Shown here: in pieces, positions 10,954 to 22,110 of the stretch
Layout of the letters: the number at the start of each line of letters is the position of its first letter
Numbering within the stretch: position 1 is the stretch's first letter
NCBI GenBank assembly: GCA_009767595.1
Contig: VSDK01017513.1
Location: forward strand, 76,904 to 140,903
Direction: 5' to 3'
Source: Symbiodinium kawagutii
Taxonomy: Eukaryota > Sar > Dinophyceae > Suessiales > Symbiodiniaceae
Length of the DNA: 64,000 nucleotides
Made by a program: the position numbers and the translations under genes
Notes under the pieces: generated by a model
Database searches by the model: none
What the model was told of the DNA's origin: nothing
Seen by the model: the letters and a program-made list of their open reading frames with translations, nothing else

Positions 10954-13900
10954 ATGGAGCTCCAGTGGTTGAAGGGAGAACGACCTGGTCGCAGCCTCAC
11001 ACAGACCGGCCACTATTTTGTGGATCATCTTTCTCCTGAGCAATACCAGATTCTTCGTGAGATTTGCATTTCTCTTGACAAGAATGGCAAGGAACTCCGT
11101 GTTGGAACAACCTGTAGTGGACTTGAAACCGGAGGTGTCGTGGTGCAAAAAACTTTTGATGCTCTCAATGAGAGGTTCAATACGCGTGTCTCTGTCAGAA
11201 CGGTGTTTGCTGCTGAACTGAACCAGGACATCTTCGACAAACTGCGGAGTCAAAAACTATACATGTTGTCAGTTGATGTATATGTTGTGTTTTAATTCTG
11301 ACTCAACCGTGACCGATTCAAACATGTTGTTAGAGGATCATGCTGCCAGGCTCTATTCAACTGATACTAAAGATAGAAAAGTGTTAGTACCCATTCTTTC
11401 TGTGTTCCTGCTCTGCAGTTTATGTCGGATATGGGGAACATCTTCTATAGGAATTCTCCTCCAAATCCTGGTGAAGGTGAATTTATCCGTCCATTTTAGA
11501 AGCATTTCACGCTCTTAGTGAACTCACCCTCTAGGGTTGCTGCTGCAAACATGTGTATATATATATATATATAGCCCAAACTGGGCTGCATATCGCTTGG
11601 CAAATAATTGGGAATATCTTCTAGTATTCATATATCCTTTCATTCTAGACACCAGTTTGTCACTTTACCTGAAGGACAAGCGGGCCTTCATCAAACGTGC
11701 GCATGCTGGCAAAATCGACCACATCTTTGGAGATGTTGCTGAGTTGATCCAGGGCTGTGGCTACTGCGACATCCACGAACAAGTGTGTTCCCTCCCCGAG
11801 GTAGACCTCTTGATCAGTGGACCTGCGTGCACTAGCATTAGTGGAGAGAGGACTTCAAATGTGGAGTTCGCAAACTGCTATTCGGATGGATCTGGTGCTT
11901 CAGGAGTGACTTACCAGTCTGGCTACCGGGACATGATTCCCAAAACGAAGGCATCTATCTCTTTCTATGAGAATGTCATCAAAGTGGCTCATCGCACCTG
12001 GCCTGCTTAGTTCTACCGAGTTTGGCAAATCAGCTACCTAAGATTATATACCAGCATTTTGTTGATTGGGGTAGGTTTGACCTGGTTTGATTCTGTTGAT
12101 GATTGCTGGGTTGACTGATTGGTTGGTTGAATTTGTTTTGTTGGGTTTGCTCCCGTGATTGTTTAATTCGTTCCATGGTTTGGTTGGGTTTGCTTCATTT
12201 GGTGGGTAGTTGGTTGCTTAGTTGGTTGGCTGGTTGGTTAGTTTGCTGGTTGCCTAGTTGGTTAGTTTGCTGGTTGCCTAGTTGGTTGGTTCATTGCTTA
12301 GTTGGTTGGTTAGTTGGTTGGTTTGTAGTTTGATATATATATATATATATGGCTGTATATGTGCGTATTTGGGAGAAGGAAATCTCTATCACTGTCACCT
12401 CGTGCAATTTGCTTCACAGACGTTGGTTTGGGCATGGGCCGACTCATCAAAACCAAAATACATCCAACCCAATCAAACCAGTCAACTGACCAATGAGCCA
12501 TTTCAACCAAACAAAACCTAGCCCAGCGTTGAAGCAACCCACCAAAATCAACCACTTAACCAATCAATTCGGGACTTGCCGGCTGCCGAATCAGATCAAA
12601 CCAAATCCAATTCATGTTTTAAGGCCAAAGCGATTATCATCATGCACCTATAAACGCGTCAATGCGCAAAACACAGAGTGATACAAAAGATAGAAAACTC
12701 AACTATTGCACAATCACTTACCTAGGTAAATACATATACACATACTGACTTGTCAAAGTAAGGGACCCCAAAAATTGCTGGCTTATTGCTATCAATCAGT
12801 ACTATGGGATGATTTGTGAGTATATACCCTTATTTTGACAAACCACCATTCATATAAATATGTACATATAACTTTACATATACATATACAAATACACATA
12901 CATATACATATACATTTATGTGCGTACATTTGCATTTATATTTATACACATGCCAACCATCCATCCATCCATCCATTCATCCATGCATCCATCCATCCAT
13001 CCACCTATCCATCCATCCATCCATCCATCCATCCATCCATCCATCCATCCATCCATCCATCCATCCACCTATCCATCCATACGTACATACATGCATACAC
13101 ACTTTCATGTCAATGGGTCATTATCATGTTCTTTGTTATCATACATAAACCAGTTAAACTGCACACCTGCCGAATGATACAAAAGATAGAAAACCCAACT
13201 CGTGAAGCGACGAACATCTCTGCCGCCAGTGTTTAGTCAGAGAGGCTCAAGTGTTTTTAGGTGATTCCCTTTAGATTCTTAATTCGAAACATGTCAGACC
13301 TACTCTTTTACATGGTAATGTCCTACCTTTTTGTTTGTGCCTTGCGGGACATTTGGCATACATTTGCCTTGGCGACCCGGAGCCTCGGGACAGTTGGTTC
13401 AAAGGGGCAACCAAGTGAACTTGCGATGCATTCAACTACGCAGACTAGCAGGACCAGCTCAGCAGCAGCTACACATTCTGGAGCATGTTCGATTCAGGAA
13501 AGTGGCATTGAATTTGTGTACCAGCTCACAGATGCCCACAAGGTGGGGTTACCGCACACGGCTTGGATTTTCTGTATTTGAGTGCGTAAGATAAGTAGTG
13601 AAATGTCTATATTTGCATTGAAATATTCATTAAATACATGTAAACAAAAAATAAATAAACACATATATGTACATATATAAACTAAAATTAACATGTTTAC
13701 AGCTGTAGAGTACATATGTATGTGTGTGTGTGCATCGCACCCCGATATTGGTGAGGTCCCTGTTCTTTTGCCCTCAACTTTGTTTTGGGAAACCTATCGT
13801 TTGAGCATGTATTTGGGTTTTGTTCGGAATATCTTACATGAACGGAGGTGTTGCTATTTGTGTGTGTGTGTCTATATGTTGGACATCGTTGAAGGTTGGT

Positions 13901-14203
13901 CTGGCACGGCCTGCAAAACCCGCCACCAGGTTCACCTTTTCCAGTCGTGCATTCCAGGGCGTGAAATGAAATCGTTTCAGATTTGTGGCAATTGCCTTCG
14001 AAAGCTGCAGAAGAAGAAGAAGTGAGGTCATTGCCATCACGATGTTTCCCATTCTTGCTGGCATCAAAATGCCCTACGCGTGTCCGATCTGACGACCCAA
14101 CTGCGGGAAAAGAATTCAGACAGGGGATATTTGATTTCAAAGACAACATTGAAGTGGCGGTTCCCCATGAACACTGCACATTTACAATAAAGTAAACACA
14201 CAG

Positions 14204-14244
<41 letters not shown>

Positions 14245-15385
14245 CATACATGTATATATATATATATGTATAGTTTTGCACGGCTTTTGCAATATTTTGG
14301 GACCCAATATGGCCAACGTTCAGATCTTTTTCTGCTGGTTTTGGAAGGGGATACAAAAGATAGAAAAGTTATTGGGAAAGCACAATGAAGGCAAGTAGGC
14401 AACGACGACGGTATTACATTTATATAGTGGTTGGAAGATGCCCAAGTTCGTAGATTCAAAGCTAATCAACGGTGTTCTCACCTCGTGTGCCAGCTAAGGC
14501 ATGAAGGACAAACATGGACACGCCCAAAAACCACTCATCGAAACCGTGATCGCTGATCTAGAACAGAGAGACCATCACTTCGTCTACACCAAGACAGACG
14601 CTCGTGACTTCCTCTTACCACAGCGTCGCACTCGGGTTTTCGGCTGCTCCATCAAACAGAGAGGGCAGACAACCAACGAAATGGAGGAGCGGGAAAGTAC
14701 CTGGAAACAGCTGTTTTCGACACTGGGGATGGCATCAAAGGAACAATCTTTTTCACTAGATGAGATGTTGGAGAAGGGACTTGACCCCCAACCACTTCAA
14801 GCAACGCAAGACATCAAGAACTGGAAGGTAATCATGTCGAAAGCAGAGAAGGCCGGCAAAGACCCAGGTTCAGTTTGCATGCATTTGGGGTCTTCAGAGG
14901 GCAGACTTGAGTGGGCCACTCAATGCTCAACGTGCATTCGACCAAGCCACGACATCTACTGTGGCCGAGTAGAAAGGACATTGGTACCTTGTGAGCTTTT
15001 GCGCTTGCAGGGGGTCTGGGACTTGGATTTTGAAAGACCAGAAGCCCTTTCTGATCTACCTACTCTTCTTGCCCGTGACATGGCAGGGAACGCATTTCCT
15101 ACCACTGTTCTTCAAGCAAACTTGATCTCCTCGCTGGTCGCTTATGCACCTACTTGGCTCAGTCTTTCATCAGGCGACCATGATTCAGAGGCTCCACCAC
15201 CAGGACCAGCATGTCAAGACCACAGAGGCACGAAGAGAAAGGCAAAGAAATCTTTTGGTGAAACTACTGGGGGCCCCCGAAAGAAAGCCAAGCAAAACAT
15301 CAGAAGCAAGAGGACACCTCCAGGTGATGGGGATGCTGAGACACTTGGTTTTGCAAAGTTCAAATATTTGGTGAAACTGGGGTAG
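10954..15385 (+). CDS. C5 cytosine-specific DNA methyltransferase
   Basis: Predicted exons are 10954-11248, 11649-11993 and 14499-15385 (about 510 residues). Motif order matches the C5-MTase family. Motif I is [11 protein letters not shown] in exon 1. Motif IV is [10 protein letters not shown] in exon 2, with the catalytic Cys intact but Ala in place of the usual Pro before it. The YENV of motif VI closes exon 2. [12 protein letters not shown] is motif VIII in exon 3, and CELLRLQG then DMAGNAF are motifs IX/X. The region between VIII and IX (about 150 residues) serves as target recognition. A basic tail ([16 protein letters not shown]) resembles a nuclear signal. No BAH, CXXC or helicase domain is seen, so it is not DNMT1- or DNMT5-like in layout. 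Introns would be GT-AG (11249-11648) and GC-AG (11994-14498). The catalytic core looks complete; activity is inferred. The transposase gene follows directly. Confidence 0.82.
12060..12335. repeat. TTGG-rich degenerate repeat
   Basis: Repeated 'ggttggttagtttgctggttgcctagtt' type units occur on the plus strand, of which two are nearly identical at about 12234-12281. Runs such as 'ttggttggctggttggtt' have four GG steps at 2-nt spacing, a pattern able to form a two-tetrad G-quadruplex. The tract ends in (TA)n. Confidence 0.75.
12425..12610. repeat. CCAA-rich tract, partly complementary to the TTGG tract
   Basis: Units such as 'caacccaatcaaacc' and 'aaccaatcaattc' are roughly the reverse complement of the 12060-12335 tract. 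The two arms flank a ~90-bp centre that begins with (TA)n. RNA of this intron could fold into a long imperfect hairpin. Confidence 0.5.
12950..13085. repeat. (CCAT)n microsatellite
   Basis: Near-perfect CATC/CCAT tetranucleotide repeats run from about 12955 to 13082. Frames through it read Ile-His-Pro-Ser repeats and are not a gene. Confidence 0.93.
14196..14272. repeat. (CA)n(TA)n microsatellite
   Basis: The tract is (CA)n from about 14197 to 14227, then (TA)n with ATACATACATG at its centre to about 14272. Confidence 0.9.
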
Positions 15386-15900
15386 ATACAGAAGATAGAA
15401 AAGTAATTAATGTATATATATATATATATTCATATATATACATACATACATACATATATATATATATATATGTGTGTTCATTTATTTGTTTATCTATGTA
15501 TTCATTTATTTATCAACCTATTCATTCATTCATTTATTGAATGATTTATTTAGTTATTTGTTTTTTTCTATTTATTTGTTTATCTACTTATTTGTTTATT
15601 TATTCATTTATTCATCTATTTCCAATTGTCAATTTTCTAGCTATGACTTTAGGGTCGGGAGGACAGCTCCAGGTGATGGGGATAATGAGACATTTGTTTT
15701 TGCAAAATTCAAATATCTGGTGAAAATGGGGTAGACACAGAAGATAGAAAAGTAATTTATGTGTTCATTCATTTATTCATTCATTGATTTATATATTAAC
15801 TTATATATTTATCTATTATTCATCTATATATTTCCAATCGTCAATTTTCTAGCTATGACTTTAGGAGAGTCAAAACAGTCCGATGTTCAATACATATTCA
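15300..15900. repeat. tandem duplication of the methyltransferase 3' end
   Basis: The last ~90 bp of the coding exon, its stop codon and the motif (15310-15405) reappear with few changes at 15661-15755. Both copies read through 'ccaggtgatggggat' and a KFKYLVK frame to TAG, then 'acagaagatagaaaagtaatt'. A third partial copy ('caattttctagctatgactttagg') is at 15840-15865 and its partner is at 15629-15655. The copies are separated by (TA)n and TTTATTTA-type repeats (15410-15610, 15760-15830). The stop codon followed by the motif has been copied as one unit. Confidence 0.8.
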
Positions 15901-16173
15901 TTCTGGGTTGCTCCTGCTTCATTGCTTACGGTTACTTTTTCGTATTCAGGCCAAAGGTCTGAGCTAAGAGGATGGCAATTGACAAAATGCTAAGCAAGGG
16001 ATGGTACTTGCAACATTTTGAAGCTAGCCAGTGTCTTATACCTTTGATTCTTCCTTTCTGCGTTCCCTGATATTTCCATCCTTTGAAACTGATTAGTTTG
16101 TCTTTGCAATCCTCAACCTTATCATATGTTCTTGGCTCTAAATGTTGTGAACTTCACGCACAAAACTTCACAG

Positions 16174-19100
16174 CCAGCGTTTGAGAAACCACGCAGACGT
16201 CTACAGATTTTCCACTCCAAGGACGGCTAGCGGCACCAAGAGCACCAAGAAGGGCAAGAAAGGAAACAAAGGTGACTGCATTTCCATTTCCAAGAAGATC
16301 GCACTGATTGAGGAGTTCAATACATTGAAGGCCAGCGGCTCCAAGAAACCCAATGAGGAGCCTCGTTTCTGCCATCGACACCAGAATGCCTAAATACATA
16401 CAATTAGTTCAAAGATGTTTTGACACATGTTGCCAGCACCTGCAATCAACAATTCTACTTCTCTAGCCTCTTGAGTTCCATCCTGTATGTTTGTCTTTTC
16501 CATGACGGTCTCGTTTTCTATATTTTCAGTTCCTATCTAAATCCAGCAGATTCCAATCACGATTATAGATACGGAAAAAGTACTGTATATACTGCTGAGG
16601 GTGTTGTTTTATTCCTTGTCTGAACCAGTTTCCGAGCAAAGGAAATGCTGAAAAGGAAGAGGCCGGGCTACTATTCAGGATGCTGCAGCCAATCCAAATG
16701 GCCATTGGCGAGAGAAAAGTACAAGTGGGACAAATTTGTCGAACTATTGCCTCATCAAGCCACGAAGAGGGACGAGGTTCCGATGTGGCTGAGGGCTAGG
16801 CTTTGTGAGGACTCAAAGCCAAAGGGTCCCAGAAGGGAGGTGATCCCGAATGAGTTGATCCAAATTCTTGATGCAATACTCTTGGACGAGATTGCACGAG
16901 GCCTGGAGATGTGCAAGCAGTCTGTCACGTGTCTCCTCCTTTCCCTCATCGACTTATACAACCAGGAAGCAGAATCCTTCAACAAGACTTCGGAAAAAGA
17001 TCATTTGGAGAAAGCGATGGAGATGGAACAAAGCGGGCATCTTTCCAAAGAAGAGCTGCAAGCTTTTGTGGGGTCTCCTCCAAAACAAGTTCAGCTGATC
17101 TCCAAAGATTTGACTTCGAAAAGACTTGAGCATTTTGTAGACAGGTTCTGTCGCACATACGGCTACAGCCTCTACAGACAGGACAGACCATCCAAGCACT
17201 TGAGCAGAGAACACCCTTCCATGAAGTCCCTCCAGGATTTCATCCAAACTTTGAAGACTGAGAAGAAGATCATGCCAAGACTGATGTTTAACTGGGACCA
17301 GGTGTGGACATGTTTCTTGAACACATACATTCATGGTATTTTTTGTTTGAATGTGCATTTTTTTTGCTGGGGCGTCCAGAGGGTTTGCCCTTGGTTGTCT
17401 AAATACCGGGTTGATTGCATACACACACACACATATATATATATATAATTATATATATATATATATATATATTTATCTACCTATATATAGCTTTGTTCCC
17501 TGTATGCTTTTGGCATCCAAATAGCACATTTATTTATAAAATATTTGGGGTACGCCACCAGAATTGAAATTCGGAGGTTGGATTGCGGGACCTGAGGGAA
17601 TTTACCGTGCTAATACAAAAGATAGAAAAGTGCTCCACGGGTTAGTGGCTGGACTTTCTTTCTTTTATTCTTGATGGTTAAACATAGGAAGGAGGATCAA
17701 ACCCAACAAAACATTCTTGCGCAACCAAGGTTTGTACGAACCGCGACGCAAAGTTTTATTCAAGAATGGAGGGGAGCTTGGTCCTCGGTGTGGGCTACAA
17801 AGGTTTGGTCAGCGGAAGAAAGTTGCTGAAAGCTTGGCAGAACTCTTTGGCTCCGAGCCTGCAGAGAAACTGAACGAGGTTTTTGGCATGTTTTCTTTTG
17901 AACAAATGTGTTCACCTTCATATCCATGTTTGTGGCTCAGGAAAAGCAGCCTGAATTTTCAAGATAGTGGACAGTTTTGGCTACCAAGTTTGACTGTATA
18001 TAGTCAATTTGGTTATATGTGTTGTTTGTTTGTTTTTTGTTGATCGAACATCATGTTCATGACAAGTTTCATAATTTACAAACCACTATCATTATCAGGA
18101 TCACTGTCATCATGTGCCTAATAGTCAATCTCCCTGTCACCAGCAGAGTGATACACAAGATAGAAAACTATATTTCGAGTACACTACATCACATAATATG
18201 CATATATAGATACATAAACACGACTTGCACCCTGAAGACTAAGGAAGGCTTCCTGGGAGAACAAGCTCACCCAATTGGGTGCCTACGGCACGGCAGTAAC
18301 GTGCCAGGGGTGGCGGGCACCCCGCACAACAACCACCATATCTTGGGCTGACGGGGAGCTCGGCCCGGCCTTCATCAGCTTTGGTGACAATCAGATCTCG
18401 GAGCGCGAAGTTGAGGAATTGAACAAAGAGTATGGTGGAACCCTTTTCCTGCACCAGACGAACAGGCGCAGCCACATGTGGTGTGGAGAGACGTGTTTGA
18501 AATTTTTCGAACTGATGACCCAGGAAATTCGCCGGAAACGTCTTGCTCTTGGAATTTCAGACGCTTCTTCTGCGCCGTGTCTGGGGTTGTGCGACCGAGC
18601 AGCCTCCCATCAATCGACAGTATTCCAAACAATGCGTCGAAACTGGGCGAGAGAAAACCATGTGATTCTTGTTGGATCGGATTGTGAGGGAGAGTGCGAG
18701 GTCCCAGCTGGCTTTGGGGCTGTGCTGCAGCCCAACGATCAGTGACTTTGGCACAGTTCAATCAAGTCAACTGTGAGACGTTTTTCTGTTGTGAGCGTGT
18801 TGATACACAAGATAGAAAAGTAGGAAGCACAGGGGGTGTGCACTAAGTACCTTCTGAGATAGAGGCCATGTAGTTTGGGGGTGGGGATTTTCCATATGTT
18901 CCTATCATTCGGATCAGGTTGGCATTGTGCAGTATACAACTTTGTTTGTACCAATCCTTCAAAACATGGTTGAATTGTGATGTGTCAAATGGATGTATCT
19001 ATATATAGAAAAAGGGGGAAGAAATTTTGAGGAAATTGTAGTTCAGAGTGTTGTATGATTTGTTGGTTAATGCACGCATGCTGTTCAACCCCGGTTCGCT

Positions 19101-20567
19101 AGTAGAATTTTGTTGTTTTTTGAACGTTCAAGATTGGCAAAGTACTATGTATGTAAATTAATATATACATATATACATATTCACTAGTTGCGCGATAAGT
19201 CTCTCTTGGTTGAACATGCTGGAAAATGGTATCCACGACCCCTGATCATCTGCAGTACCTTCGCGCCTGCAGGTTCCACCAATTTTTTCACCTCATCCGT
19301 TCTGGCTACTTACGAGCTGCTTGTGGAGTGGCGAGCAACCCTTTGACCTCCGACCTGTTGAACAAAGAACTTGGGCCCCAGAACGTTCCCATTATATCCT
19401 GCCCCTTGAAGACATCACTGGCTGCCGATGTGTTCGCGCTGAACAAGATTCGTGAGTACAGACAGGGGACACTGGTGCAATGGGCTTGGGTTGTAACAGG
19501 CCATGTGACTGAGGAGGAACTGACCGAGTGGAGATATGGAGGGGACCGCTCTTTGCTTGAGGAATCAATGGCTGCTTGCAAAGGGGGCATCAAAGAACTT
19601 CTGCACATGTCAGAGGTCCCACCAGTGAACCACGAGGTACAGGGTTGCAAGCGTATTCATTTCCATTTTACACAAAATGGTATGTATACATTGAAACGGT
19701 TCCATACAATATATTGTTTGATGAGAAAACATGTATGCATTTACATAGAGATATACACACATATATATATATATGTATATTGGCCTGTATGTATTTAAAT
19801 ATGTACGTATATATACATATCAGCATCAATGCACAGGATAGGGAACAACTTTTCTATCTTTTGTTTTACCCCGTGAACTTGAGGGTTGTAGCACGAAAAC
19901 ACATAAACATATCGATTATTTTTTCGGTTTCAACCTGCAAGAAGGCATATCGCCATGCTTGGCAAAACGCTGCCGGGATCTTGAATGGGGAGAAGTTTCA
20001 TGCATGGTACGCCGTGGAGGAAAATGAGCACGGCAGCAAGACTATCCAACTGCCCTACTTTGTCAACACTCCCATTGAAGTCCTCATCAGCCACTGGTTG
20101 GCCACAAAGGAAGGGTGGGACAAGCGTGTTGCAAGCCGTGCTTTGGAGGGCAAGCTCCTTGCACCCAAAGCGAAGGAGAAGTTTGACACTTGCCTGTAGT
20201 GATTAGATGTCTTTCTTTGGTATTCGACTTGGACAGTTCATAGGAGTGTCCCACAAGAGTGTCCTTCAAACATGTTACAAGAGTGTCCTACCGAGAGAGT
20301 CCTGCAAAAGTGTCCTACACAAGAGATGTTCCACTGTCCCACAAGAGTGTCTGACAAGAGCGTTCCACAAGAGGGTCTCAGAAGAGCGTATATATATAAT
20401 ACCAAGAGAGCACCACAAGAGTTTATTTTAGGAGTGTTCCCCAGAAGTGTGCCCCACCAAGAGGATGCTAACAGGGTTTTGACATTTGCCAATTTCTTCC
20501 TTGCTCCAGCAGAGAGTCCCACCAATCAGCAACATAAAGAGATTTTAATATATATATATATATATAT

Positions 20568-20606
<39 letters not shown>

Positions 20607-21699
20607 CAGGTAGAAATCTAAGCTTTTACATCGCTTAGGTTTGTAACTAGCACATGCGGCCCAAAGCTTACATGCCCAGGCCGTAAACATAGACCAACAT
20701 TGTTTCGATTCAAGCTCAGCCTTTAAGGATGCTTTCTGCAAAGAGCCTGACCGAGTTTTGGTTGTCGACATCGAGGGCAAGAAGGCATTTGCTCCCTCAA
20801 AGATTTCGACGAAACATTCGACCAACAGATTCGTAATCCTGACTCTGACTATGGCCCAGGAAGCTGACAAGCTTCGCATCAGGTTTGGCAGCAGCCCCGT
20901 GAAGCACAAACTGATTGTGCGTGAGTGTCTTGGAGGATCAATTTCATCCGAAGAAAACACAAAACCACAATGAAAGCACTGGTGTGGGCTATAGGAATCT
21001 GACAAACAAGTGGAACAACATAAGAAATATTGGTTTCGAAAACAAAGCAGTTGTTTCACATGTGGATATTTCTGGAGAGGTACTAAAGATAGAAAAGGTA
21101 TACATACCAACTTAGGACTATTTCAGAATCTTTTTACTTTGGTGCAAACATTGGTTTTGAAAACAAAACAATTGTTTTCAAATGCGCACAATTCCGGAGA
21201 GATACTAAAGATAGAAACGTTATACACACTCACTTAGGACTATATATTTCAGAATCTTTTTGCTGTGCTGCACCTGTAATCCAATTGCCACCTCTCTCTC
21301 TCATTTTAAGCCAAGCTAGTTGTGGTTGCAAAGAAACCTTGGATGCACCGTAGAACCATGCTCCACCAAGTCACCAAAGATCAAAAGCCCTCGAGCATTC
21401 AACTAATTTCATTTTATATATATCTTGTTGGATGGCTTGAACCACCCCCTACTTGCATCCTTTCTGTGACCTCCTACTTTATACATATGTGATTGCTGGC
21501 GTCACCTTCCATCTTTTGCCACTGCAGGTTTGAATCCGAGGGCGCACCTCCGACACCTGAAGATTTCGACAACCTAGAGACCTCAGAGCCTGCAGACTTG
21601 GACGAGTTGGCTGCTGCTCCGGATGACGATCCTGGGGTTGGGTTGGACGAAAGTGATGAGGAGGAGGCCAAGTATGCAGGCTGCTATGACATCGACTAG
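16174..21699 (+). CDS. DDE-superfamily (pogo/Tc1-like) transposase, eight exons
   Basis: Predicted exons are 16174 to about 16342, about 16642-17300, about 17690-17877, 18244-18741, 19273-19636, 19942-20191, 20720-20918 and 21528-21699 (TAG), about 830 residues. The N-terminal ISKKIALIEEFNTLKASG followed by a W- and K-rich segment (GYYSGCCSQSKWPLAREKY) resembles the DNA-binding start of such transposases. Catalytic candidates are Asp in MFNWDQ (17296-17298), Asp in GLCDRAASH (18593-18595) and Asp in LQPNDQ (18737-18739), the D-D-D spacing style of the DDE_1 fold. Between the first two, ISWADGELGPAFISF is the usual conserved strand. The C-terminus is very acidic (LDESDEEEAKYAG). Junctions at 20192 and 20919 need GC donors. 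All three acids survive and no internal stop interrupts the exons, so it may be recently active. The first exon and true start are uncertain. Confidence 0.75.
20228..20465. repeat. degenerate short tandem repeat (CACAAGAGTGTCC-type)
   Basis: Within the transposase intron 20192-20719, 'acaagagtgtcc' and relatives ('caaaagtgtcc', 'acaagagcgttcc', 'cagaagtgtgcc') recur about every 15-25 bp, a dozen times. It is noncoding and too degenerate and closely spaced for a CRISPR array. Confidence 0.75.
20548..20606. repeat. (TA)n(TTTA)n microsatellite
   Basis: A run of TA followed by about ten TTTA units lies directly upstream of the acceptor region of the next transposase exon. Confidence 0.9.
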
Positions 21700-22110
21700 A
21701 CTGAGGGGGTTCAATCCACAAATGTGTGTTGTGCGAAGCGATTTCCATGTGAGCTGTGGGCTTGCAAATATATCCAGGTACATACACAACCGATGCGTGG
21801 TCGGTCCATGAAGTAGCTGGTCGGTCGGTTGGTTGGTTGATTTTTTGGCTGGTCTATAGGTATTGGTTCTAGAATTAGTTGGCAAATCAATTGGTTGGTC
21901 AGTCTGTTCAATTCTTCGGTTATGTTTGGTTCATTGGTGAATCCGTTCACTGTTTTTTTTTGCTTGGCTATATATATTGTACTCGGATGGTGGGATGCTT
22001 TTCTGGTTGGTTCAATGGCTGACAAGTGAATTACCTGGTTGGACACTTCATTGGTTGGCTGGTTGATTGGTTGCTTGATGGATTTCATTGGCCGGTTGAT
22101 TGATTCATCG
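21700..22110. repeat. region after the transposase, TTGG-type repeat
   Basis: From about 21815 to 22110 the plus strand is rich in 'ggttggttgatt', 'ggtcggtcggttgg' and 'ttggctggttgatt', the same class of G/T-rich degenerate repeat as 12060-12335. No gene is seen. Confidence 0.65.

Larger units (their letters stand above)
11994..14498. other. 2.5-kb repeat-filled intron of the methyltransferase gene
   Basis: Between motif VI and the exon carrying motif VIII there is no recognisable MTase sequence. The intron has three motif copies in one orientation (12686-12698, 13182-13194, 14356-14368), TTGG-rich and CCAA-rich arms, a (CCAT)n tract and (CA)n(TA)n. Short open frames near 13331-13594 and 13900-14026 (ending [14 protein letters not shown]) have no recognisable family and could be chance or captured fragments. 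Three motif copies fit serial insertion of three elements. Confidence 0.55.
3379..21699 (+). mobile_element. candidate large DNA transposon carrying four genes
   Basis: Four genes on one strand, with gaps of about 280-800 bp, encode a J/SAP-like protein, an OTU-ASCH protein, a C5 DNA methyltransferase and a DDE transposase. Known families of large eukaryotic transposons carry SAP, OTU or Ulp-type protease and DNA-modifying genes beside a transposase, so the set is coherent. I could not find terminal inverted repeats or a target-site duplication by eye, so boundaries are those of the genes only. The alternative is an ordinary dinoflagellate unidirectional gene cluster with a transposase next to it. 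Confidence 0.38.

Noticed and set aside
12835-13236. Frames reading Ile-His-Pro-Ser repeats
   Set aside because: Pure (CCAT)n microsatellite.
16174-16342. Joining the methyltransferase and transposase into one polyprotein
   Set aside because: The methyltransferase frame ends in TAG at 15383-15385 and the duplicated copy also keeps the stop, so separate genes are more likely, though a spliced fusion is not excluded.
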